64,000 bases of DNA from assembly GCA_035079385.1 (NCBI GenBank), contig JAVHKY010000064.1, positions 248,001 to 312,000 of the forward strand, written 5' to 3'. This stretch comes from Aspidiotus rigidus (Eukaryota; Arthropoda; Insecta; Hemiptera; Diaspididae). The position numbers and the translations under genes were made by a program. The notes beneath the pieces are model-generated. The model saw nothing but the letters and a program-made list of their open reading frames with translations, made no database searches and was not told the DNA's origin. Shown in pieces: positions 55,014 to 64,000 of the stretch (within the stretch, counting starts at the first letter, position 1; each line of letters starts with the position of its first letter).

Positions 55014-57870
55014 TTGCAGTCTACCAGCATGCTACTCTATGAAATTTATTTACTAACAATTTACGTCTGACTGCAGGACAGCGTATTCAAATAATTTTTT
55101 TATTACCCAATTAAGAGAAATTTTAAACAATTTTTCACCATTTAACGTGCATTTTTACTTTTTGTATAAATTGTCATCCATTCAGCAATAGTTTATTATG
55201 AATGGGAACTTACTATAAAAAATGATTGCACATTAATTATATAACTTTTCTTCTCTTCACTGCATGACAACCAGTGTGATTGCATGCACAATTCAAACAA
55301 TGAAAATTAAGTCTCATGCACTGGCAGAATGAAAAAAAAATCATTTTTGTTTGATATTGAAAGAACAGATTTTGTGACTTTTTTCCACCTATTTTTACAA
55401 AAGTTGACTTCCATTCTTCTCACCCTCAGTTAATTCTCACTGGACGTACTATAAATCTCAAAACGACACAACTCATTACATAGAGTTTTTTTCACATCAA
55501 CACCATCGAGACCAGGACACTCATCTTCTTGGACCATATTGTTCAAAGATCAATATCATATATGAAACGTTATCCTGTATTTGACAACAATAATCCAACC
55601 AAACGACTTTTATCATTGCATTCATTGAGCCTATGAACCGAACAGCGAGAAAGAATATTTCAAATTTAAAGGGGGCGAAATCGTTTCTGAAGGGCTCTCT
55701 AAACACGTTATCAATTCGTCTATCTTTCCGCTACATCGGTACACGTTCTATAAAGTTGTACAGCAGAATGCAAGAATACTGTAGTAGACTGTTACAAGAG
55801 GCGTGTTTCTAATAGGGAACGAGTAAATCATCATTTTATAAGACCTTTAATACCCTCATCGTTCGTCGAGCATATCGTTTAGGAATCTGGTTAGGGCTTT
55901 TCTTCTTTATTTACTTTTTTTTTTCTCCTCCTTTCTTCGAGTTATTTCGCAACGTACACATTTCAAAATATTGTCTTCGTATTACAGTAAATTGCGATTT
56001 TTTTTTTTTCAACGATAAATTGAAAGTATACAGGTGAAAAAAATATACTTAAATTACATCATTATTACGTACACGGTAACAATGTGACTTTTTTTTTTCT
56101 CTCTCTTCCTCTCTCGACAGTATATAAAAATTTCTATCTCTGTACGTAATTTAACGACGACGACGACGACGACAACGACCGTCGTAACGAGAATCTCTTT
56201 CGACGTTGTCGTTTTTCTTCGTCTACGAAACAAAGTGTGTGCACATATCTGCGCTCCATGTACAATATTATGTTGGTATATGTATATACAGAGGAGTCTA
56301 CTTTACAGCGTTTCTTTTTTCTTATTATTGTTGTTATTATTATTATAAAAACGAGATGAAAAAAATATTCAATTCAGAAGCATTTAGGCAGAAATTTCTG
56401 GTTGTGTGTACGACGATTCGCTTTAAGCGGAAAAATTCTCCGGCCGAACGTCGTAAAATTGTACTCCACGACGAATTAACGTGCTCGTTGACTCGACAAA
56501 GGCTTTCACAATTTACCGTTTTTCGACGAAGTATACTACAGTCACTGTACGCTTTGTTTCTATATTTATACCGGGTACAGGTACCCTCTTTCTACTACGA
56601 AGATGTTTTTCGGCGACGACGATCCTTTTTTTCTAAATCCGCTCTCGTCACCCTTGTCGCGTGTTAATTTGAAAGAAATTACGTTAGTTTCCGTATAGTT
56701 TCTAGACAATATTATTTCATTACGAAAATGTCTTTTATTATGCGAGAAGAAAGAATATTAACGGCGATGATACCGTCAACTCTGTCTCCTGAGATGAAAC
56801 AGCAAGATGTACAAAAATTAAGAATGCCACTGGCAGGATATAACTGGTAAGAACGTAAAGAGCGAATGAAAAAATTTATCATCAAAGATTTTTTGTAAGA
56901 GACACAGAAGATGAGGGATATGGTGGGAATGAGTTCGAGAAATTTTCTTTCTCATTGCTCGACGAGAGGGATAGTACCTACTAAATTCGAGAATATATTC
57001 TCATTTTTTTTTCTTCTCTCTCTCCTTTCTGCGCTTCGTTTGACGTTAATATTTTATTCTGATCTTAAGGTATACATCTCTGCCTTTATTTCACAAACTT
57101 TACTAACTTTATTTCATCGGTTATAATAATACGACTCCGAACTCGTATTTTATACTTAGGCTCGACGAGATTCAGTGAACGCAAATCTTGTATTTCTTTT
57201 GTTTTTCTCCTTCAACTTTTACGGGACTATATTTCCTTATTAAATTCCGCATTAACAATGATTCCTTAGAGCGTAATCACTTGTAAATAGAGTTCTTTGA
57301 AAATAATCAAAAAATTTTAATATTCTGAAATACAAAGAGAAAAATTGCAGTACGAATTCACTTCGAAACAAGCTTGTACAAAGTAACATAATTATAATCA
57401 TCTTCGAATCCGAACGATTTTTTTTGTAGGCAAGATAATAATGGTATTGTTAGTAAAAAGGCCGTATCTCATCACGAGATAGGTAGTTATTGATTATCAT
57501 TTTGAAAGTCTCGAACAACATCCTAATACAATATTGTTTTTATTAGATTTCGAAATGAGAAGTAAAAAGAAGTACCTCGCAAAAGACACACAAAACAAGA
57601 CCGAGTCGCTATGCGCCTCAGTCAATGGCCTCAGTTTCCTTTGACTGTTACACAACGGAAATTCATTTTTTTCAACAGATCTGAAACTTTTGTCCTACCG
57701 AGATGTAAAGCTCAAGAAATCTAGATTTTTCTATGTCAAGATCTGGAAACCCCGAGATCGCATATTGGAACCTGAGAGATAAGCTTCAAAACGAAAAAAT
57801 GAAACTGAGATGATTAAAAAGTATTAAATAACTTTCTTCACGGTTTTAGAATACTCGCAATAGATATCGC
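55014..57870. other. No gene recognised
   Basis: Mostly single-copy AT-rich sequence with a short ACG/GAC repeat at 56154-56178 and several T-runs. The 153-residue frame at 56206-56667 is Tyr/Phe/Arg-rich with no motif and is judged a chance frame. Confidence 0.4.
56154..56178. repeat. ACG trinucleotide repeat
   Basis: About eight ACG/GAC units with one interruption. Confidence 0.85.
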
Positions 57871-58256
57871 ATTTATGTTGCATTTGCAAACACCGCCCGT
57901 TCTCCATAATGGAGTAGGTGCGGGTTGCGTATGCATTTAATTTTGTTTCCTCCAACATCGGAATCAACCCTTTCGGGTATAACTTCAGTGCAGGAAGAAT
58001 CTCCTCTGCGAAGCTGCGATGCTCCCTGATACACACAAAAACATAAGAACACACACAACAACAACACCACAATACACAATATAGTAGGTCACTCTCCAGG
58101 GATGATCTTACTCCTCTTCTTCCTGCAAATCTGGATATTGATGGTACACAGGTGTCAAGTAGGCCATAGCGTGGTTCTGCACTTGCCTGTTCCATTCCTG
58201 GTCCATCTGGTCCATCTTCCTCTTCATGATGGTGGCCGCAAATGCTTCTTCGGAAC

Positions 58257-59571
58257 GGGATGCATTTATCAGCACGCGAAGGAATAATGAATACGCGAGA
58301 AAAAAGAAGGATAATCACATACATTTTGTTGAAGTAAACGCGAAAACAAAACATGCACAATAAAAGTAAAATTTCAGCGTAAATATAACGTTATTGAACG
58401 CGATTACTATTACTTAAAACGAGAAAAGAAAACATGAACGCCATTTTTCAGCACGTGAAATAAAATAAAAACAAAATAAAATTCGAAGTTTCAAAAAATT
58501 AAAATTACTTACATTAATAAAGTTTTTTTTGCCAAGGCTGGTCTCCCTCTCTTCCGTTTTTGTCCAAGGGGAACCGCGTCTTTGCAGCCGCGGGCACCAC
58601 CACTTTCTTCTGCCGTATTTTAAGGCCAAGAGATGCTTACATGAACTTTTTTTCATAAAGATGGGGCACGTACATGTTGAATTACCGTCTTTATCCATTG
58701 TTATAATCCAAATGTTGGTCCGCCACTGCTTGAATTCATCAAACGTTTTCCATCTTCCACGTTGCCGTTCGAATTTCTGTACAAGCTGGCCAGTAATGGA
58801 TTTCTTGAAACTTGTAGATGAAATGAAGAATATGGATCCCTCGTTCGCTCTTCGCTCGAGTATATCTGCCTGGAGAGCCCACTGGTAAGCGTCGGTCCAT
58901 TCTTTCAGAGAAAGTGTAATTTCCTCGGCGAACACTTTCGAATTTTCCGTCGACGCATCACGACATACCGACCACTTTTCAACGAGCTTGAAAACATTGC
59001 GTACAAACTGGCCAACCGGGAGGCGCTCTCTAATGGAATGATTTTGTTTAATAGCCGCATTGGTACCTTCTAAGCCATTATTCGTAGAAGGGAGACCCAA
59101 CGCAGCCCCCTCATACCAATGTGGTAGCTTTTGCAACCATTGTTCCTCAAAATAATTGAGGAAATCGGTGACTAGCGGGTTGTTAGTTTCACGCCATTTC
59201 TTCAAAAAGAGGTGTGTAGCTTTCTTAAAAATTTCGTCATCAGCGAAATTTGCAGCACACGTACTCACAGAATCATGGGAGCTACATAATAAACACCCGT
59301 AATCATATACAGAACAGCAAATTTCATCTCGTAGTGCCTAGAAACCTTATTCACATTTCCTTGTTCAGACACGACAAATTCAGGTATTGGCTACTATGAT
59401 CGTAGTTTTATCGCGTTGGAATATCACATTTACTGTCAAAACTTATTAAGAGGATCGTGTGTCTGTCATCGCGTGAATCATATATAAAAGTCAGCTGTTT
59501 TCATTTTTTTTTTCGTGTGCACTTTTTTCGCGCGCGAATATTTTACATTCGCGTGCCGTTATATATATCCC
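58257..59571 (-). mobile_element. MULE (Mutator-like) DNA transposon inserted in the R1-like copy
   Basis: The 9-bp target duplication CTTCGGAAC lies at 58248-58256 and 59572-59580. Imperfect terminal inverted repeats of about 50 bp start GGGAT, share GCACGCGAA and end CGAAAAAAG-like on both sides. The element is 1,315 bp. Copy B at 20785 shows the empty target (GCTTCTTCGGAACCTAGC). Too short for a complete transposase: only the C-terminal part is coded, so it is an internally deleted, non-autonomous copy. Confidence 0.9.
58414..59337 (-). pseudogene. MULE transposase, C-terminal half with SWIM zinc finger
   Basis: The open frame continues upstream of its first Met to about 59337, where TTTCTAG could be an acceptor. 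Blocks: FLKKWRETNNPLVTDFLNYF, then EEQWLQKLPHWYEGAA, STNNGLEGTNAAIKQNHSIR (the conserved EGTNAxIK block), RRGRWKTFDEFKQW-like sequence and the SWIM finger CTCPIFMKKSSCKHLLALK (CxCx8CxH) near residue 210. After LALK the true frame moves: KIRQKKVVVPAAAKT, then in a third frame VPLGQKRKRGRPALAKKTLL before the stop near 58515. This is the usual basic C-terminus, so two single-base shifts have broken it. The DDE catalytic half is absent. Confidence 0.85.
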
Positions 59572-59897
59572 CTTCGGAACCTAGCATGGTGGGTACCAGG
59601 CTACTCGGGTCAAGCGCTTCACCTATCCCAATCTCTTGAAAAGACCAACTAAGCTTGTACCACTCACGCTTCCACGCCTCACACTCAAATAAGGTGTATT
59701 GTGGTCCATCATCCCGCACTTCGTTACAGTGCGAACACGTTACCTGCTCAACTTTCCTTAACTTCTCGTGAAGGTACTTGTTGAAGCAGCATTGACCGCT
59801 TAACACTTGTGTCAGGTGAAAGTTCAGCTGGCTATGGTGTCGGTCCATCCATTCATGAAGGTCGCGTATTAGCACACGGGTTATCCATGTACCCAGC

Positions 59898-60638
59898 TCA
59901 CTCTGGGCAATTTACAAATAAGGATCGCCTCGCCTCCTGCTCGACCCGTAAAGCTTCTTGGTTGGTCGTCGTCCTCTTCTTTGCTTTGAACACCACCGCT
60001 CTCTCCCTAGCAAGGAGCTCGATTGATGGTGAACGTGCCAATACACAAAGAGCCTCCGTCGAGACAGTGCGGTAGGCACTAATACATCTCAGCGCAGCTC
60101 TTCGTTGGATCTTTAGCATCTCTCTCCTTCTGTATGGTATCTTCATGGAGTCGGCGTATACTGGCGCGCCATATATAGGAGGATCGACAAGGCGGTGCTC
60201 ATCATGATCCTTCTTCTTGCTTCTCTGGCGGCTTAGGTATCCAACTACCCAGCCCGCCTTTTCCGCTGCCATCAGGAAATGGTACCTGAAGCTCAGCGTT
60301 GAATCAAACCAGATACCCGGGTACTTCATTCGCTTCTTGGCTTCAATTTCCACACCTTGCACGCGAAAGGTGGGTGGACTGAACTTCCGATGGGTCGTGA
60401 ATAAAATGGCCTCCGTCTTACTAGCTCCAAGTTCGAGTCCAGTCTCGATCCAACGCGTCACTTCCTTTAGGGCCCGGTTTACCCTGCTCTCCACCGCTAC
60501 AGTTGTTTTGGCAGTGCATACCACCAGGGTGTCATCCGCATAGCAGATACGCTTAACCCCCGGTGGCATCTTCACCTCAAATATCATGTTAAATGCGCCG
60601 GACCACAAAAGTGGCCCAAGGGCCGACCTCTGCGGCAC
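59898..60638 (-). pseudogene. R1-like reverse transcriptase palm to C-terminus (copy E)
   Basis: A 246-residue open frame: PQRSALGPLLWSGAFNMIFE (motif B region), GVKRICYADDTLVVC (motif C, YADD), LELGASKTEAILFTTHRKFS, MKYPGIWFDSTLSFRYHFL, RRAALRCISAYRTVSTEALC and LARSPSIELLARERAVVFKA, the R1-clade connection region. The enzyme would copy its RNA at a nicked target. The frame closes before the CCHC region, which lies in the next frame (59875-59543), and the upstream motif A part is shifted, so it is not functional. Confidence 0.9.
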
Positions 60639-61259
60639 CCCACGAGTAACTATGCGCTTTACTGTATCAGCCAGGTGTCTCTGCTAGGATTTCACGACAG
60701 CTAAGATAGCTGCTGATCACCCTGAACAGGTATGCGAGCACTCCTGCGTCCACAACAACTTCCAATATCCTCTTCCATGGAATCAAATTGAACGCATTTC
60801 TTACGTCAAGGCTGACGGCTGCGCAAAACTGACGCATAGCAATTGCCGACTCCTCTTCAGCCGGATCCAGTTTGAAAACCGTACTGGCTATCAGAAATGA
60901 TATCTCTTTCCTTCAGATAGCTCTCCAATCGATTGGCTATCACTCTTTCCAGGAGTTTTCCAACATTGTCCAGCAGACAAAGTGGGCAATAAGAGTATGG
61001 TATAGACCAGGTGGTTCATCCTTCTTATCGATCAACGTTAGCCTGGCTTTCTTCCATCGCACAGAGAACAGTCCCCCAACCATTGCCGCATTGAATGTAT
61101 CAACAAGCAGTGCTGGGTCAACTGAATGTATGGCGCTCCAAACTGGATTTAAAATCTCATCCGGGCCTGGAGCCTTCCAATACCTACCCCGCAGTCTATT
61201 GACTGCTGCATACACCTCTTCGGTACCTACGAGAGATATGTCATCCTCTTCTACTATTG

Positions 61260-64000
61260 GTAGAGATATATGACCATTGTTGCAGTATCGAGAAGAAACT
61301 TTTTCAAGACCTGCAAGAAAATGTGAAAAATGTGACCTGTCACAAAAAACATAATTTTACAGGAGCGATGATTCTAACTTCAAAAGCAGTTTTTGACGTC
61401 ATTATGCGATCAATTTGTCTGAAAATTTTGTCAGATGTACATTAATGATTCAAGGATACAATTTAATAGCGCTTTTTATTTTATTCTATTTTTATTTTTA
61501 AATTGTTTTATTTTATATTATTTGCGAGTTAATAGTTTGAAATTTTGAATTTAGTGAAGAAAGTGCCGAAGAATCGCCTAAAAAATTGCATCTTAGCTCC
61601 ATTTTTTGACTCGTGGACCCAAAAATATGCATTGGAATGAGCGACCCAAAATTACCCCTAAAACTGAATTTCATCAAATTCCAGAAATAATTCCAGAAGT
61701 TTCAAATTTTCCCCCAACTTTGAAGACCCCCAAGACCTATAAATAAATTTTTTGGAATTTTTTCGATACCACTTAAAGGATCACTGAAAATCTCAAAAAA
61801 GCAATTTTTGGGACGCTAAGGGTTTTTTTTGTGACAGGTCACAAATTCTCTGCAAAAATAAAACGTGCCAGGAAAGCACAGAAATTCTAAAAAATGCTAG
61901 GCCAATCTTAATACCTTGTTTCTTTCCTCGTCTTGTCAGTTGCTTTCCTTTCAGTCCCAAAGATAACCGAAAGCACTCGATGTTTTAGTTTTTCTGCAGT
62001 TTTAGCATCTTTCACTCTCCCTCTTGAGTGTTATTTTTTTCGCTATCCGTGATTAACTATTAATCTTTTTGCCCATAGATACCTTTTTACAGACATTTTT
62101 GGATTTAGGAGGACCTAACGGTTCAGATATCCCAAGAGATTTTTCAGAATTCATTCGCATTCTAATAGTAATAATTATAAGGTAAAATTAAAGACGCGTT
62201 TCGGTTACGAAAAGACCAGCAAGTAAACAATAGTAGTCGCTTTTCTACGAAAAGTCGGTAAAATGAAAGGGAAATATCTGATCCAGGGTGAGTCATAAAA
62301 GAAGAGAGGAGTTGAGTGAAATCAGGATGTAAGGCATACTAGCGAGAAAGTCATTTGTATGGTATATTCGTCTTGAGTGCATTGAAAGAACTCTGTACTT
62401 GAGCAACTCGGCTGCTTAACAATTAAATAATACTCTTTATCATCTCGTCAGATACTCAGTGGTCTCGTTCCGATCGTCATATGGACGTAAACGCAGCTTT
62501 TAGAAGCAGTACAAGGGTCATTACGCCTAGGGTACATTGTTAACTCTACCCAAGTGCGTTGTGCGTTAGGCTAGCTCATGTACTGTCTCAAGCCAAATTT
62601 TCCCAAAGCTTCAAAGTAGGTCAAGGTCACTAACTCATTACGTCATCACCTCAACAGAAACTCGAGATATACAAATTTCTTGATGTGAATTTCATATTGT
62701 AAATTGAAAAGAGAGCTTTGAAAGAACCATCGATAAGGAGACCCTATTCCCAGCCAAAAAAAGAGAGATTGATTGTTTTTGTTTCTTGTGGCAAGGGAAA
62801 AAACACGACACGTTAGTTGCATCTTTTTTCGATTGCCATCATCATCCTGTGGATTTAGCTTGACTGGTTGGGACACTTTGCTCGAACGGAAGAGAAAGAT
62901 GGTGGTCGGATGAAAAATTGTGACGCGTTTCGCCAATTCTTGCTGTTATAGGCGAATTAAATTAGCTATTAGGATCTTCCAACGCCACTCAAATTAAGGG
63001 CAATATTTCAACAGAACTCGCACGCGCGTGTATATCAGTCATACATTAGAAGAAGAAGTGTCAATGTGTTCGGCGAGAAACTACCGATACACACAATTAT
63101 TTCTTCGTCTTCGCTATTTTATCAGAGAATTCGTCGATTTCGTGACGCGAATATAAAACAGCATCCGTACATGAGCTACTCGCGTGCTGGTGTAGAGTCG
63201 AGTAAAAGCGCTATAAGAGTTCGATTGGGAATATACTGTAATCTTGTATAATTTTCGTCGACTTGAAAAACTCGAGCACGAGTGTATATCCTAGGCAGCC
63301 TCTTTTACATTATTTTTCGTCGGAAAATATTACGAGCTGAATATTAACAAAGCGTTGCGCCACGCTGAATGCCTAAGACGCCAATAAAAAACTGGAAAAC
63401 AATCTTACATAGGAAATGAGAAGATATCGAATGATATGAAGAGGACGAGGACGACGCCGCTGCTATCGCCGTTTCTTCGAGAATATTTTAGACGATAATA
63501 TACAGTCTGTATCAGTATTAGAATTTACGATTTTTATCATTTCGCCGCCGCCATTTATTGATACGCATTCATGCTGTGTAACTTTGCATTTTTGTTGTTT
63601 GAACGTTGATTGTGCGTAAAATTTCTCCTACAAGCGTGTCAGAAAAGCACGCTACTCCTATACATATCAGACGCAAAAGATACAGTTTGTTTTTTTTTTT
63701 TCTTACCTTTCGCTTACTACGCGTACGTAGCGAAACGAGATGGGGACGTTCAGAAAAAAACAATTTGAAAATGAAACATACTCGGGTAGAAAATTCGAGC
63801 TCGCGAAAAAAAGGCTCGAAAAGAAATGCGGGTTTCAAATTATGTGTTGACTGGGAGATTTAGGAGAACACGAGATGTTATCTGTACCTCTACTCACGAC
63901 CTCTAACGTAGCTTCAAGTTGACAACTCTGATGACGGAGTAGAAGTTTTTCGAAAACTATAGGCCAGGTCGCATTTGCATCTCTCACAAAATTGAATAGT
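61260..64000. other. No gene; one MITE-like element
   Basis: Except for the inverted-terminal element at 61331-61843, no exon or repeat boundary was recognised. Open frames near 63066-63251 and 63569-63863 overlap on opposite strands and lack motifs. Confidence 0.4.
61331..61843. mobile_element. MITE-like element with TGTGACCTGTCAC ends
   Basis: TGTGACCTGTCACAAAAAAC at 61331-61350 is inverted at 61824-61843 (TTTTTTTGTGACAGGTCACA). The terminal GTGACCTGTCAC is itself almost palindromic. About 513 bp, AT-rich, non-coding. No target duplication is clear. Confidence 0.6.

Larger units (their letters stand above)
57880..61259 (-). mobile_element. R1-like LINE, 5'-truncated, split by a MULE (copy E)
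   Basis: The 3' tail lies at 57880-58256 and the body at 59572-61259; the join is exact at CTTCGGAAC. The body carries MYAAVNRLRGRYWKAPGPDE (from 61215), a DKKDEPPGL block, then a 246-residue open frame (60638-59898) with the RT YADD box and fingers/thumb, and the C-terminal CCHC-like CSHCNEVRDDGPQYTLFEC (59740-59680; the expected His reads Tyr). It stops at 61259 within the block that copy B continues, a 5' truncation. It is the best preserved copy of the family here. Confidence 0.9.

Noticed and set aside
56206..56667. 153-codon plus-strand open frame
   Set aside because: Low-complexity Tyr/Phe/Arg composition from T-rich and CGA-rich DNA, no domain and no splice context.
57824..58360. 178-codon minus-strand open frame
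   Set aside because: Crosses the border between the MULE and the R1-like 3' tail, so it is a junction artefact and not a gene.

Overview
The window is nuclear DNA of an arthropod, almost certainly an insect. It has small exons split by introns with GTAAGT donors and pyrimidine-rich acceptors, two exons of the arthropod beaten-path (Beat) immunoglobulin family, an AT-extreme mitochondrial nad5 fragment that reads best with the invertebrate mitochondrial code, and Penelope-like, R1-like, MULE and hAT-like elements. A hymenopteran, perhaps a parasitoid wasp, is my guess from base composition and repeat style. It is not proven. No ribosomal RNA, tRNA, CRISPR or prokaryotic gene is seen.

Genes. 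On the minus strand, 1410-2725 holds a three-exon gene for a ~220-residue secreted coiled-coil protein of unknown family. 5740-12638 holds a nine-exon gene for a ~660-residue copine-like protein (two C2 domains, a copine vWA domain and an acidic/proline-rich tail). Unlike ordinary copines it begins with a signal peptide, and its metal-binding motifs are eroded. On the plus strand, 37385-37590 and 43755-43890 are two consecutive exons of a Beat-family neuronal Ig gene separated by a 6.2-kb intron. Its other exons are not visible and may lie outside the window.

Mobile DNA fills most of the rest. There are five R1-clade LINE pieces (3300-5015, 20620-23100, 28965-29575, 49672-49950, 57880-61259), the last split by a MULE with 50-bp terminal inverted repeats and a 9-bp target duplication. 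There are three Penelope-like copies plus a fragment (13975-16015, 41810-43030, 43290-43545, 51770-52670). A hAT-like non-autonomous element (32026-32934) lies next to a 0.7-kb TAGC-rich palindrome. At least five large foldback (long inverted repeat) structures are present: 9206-11957, 25435-26975 (with the mitochondrial insert between its arms), 35390-37124, 38996-41735 and 52671-55013, plus a smaller one at 46390-47145. The loop of the first foldback carries five exact TGACGTCA palindromes in 94 bp.

The strongest candidate for something new is the copine-like gene: a copine fold apparently redirected to secretion and stripped of its calcium and MIDAS residues. It sits beside a second orphan secreted gene on the same strand in a repeat-rich locus. 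The density and internal structure of the foldback elements is the second theme.
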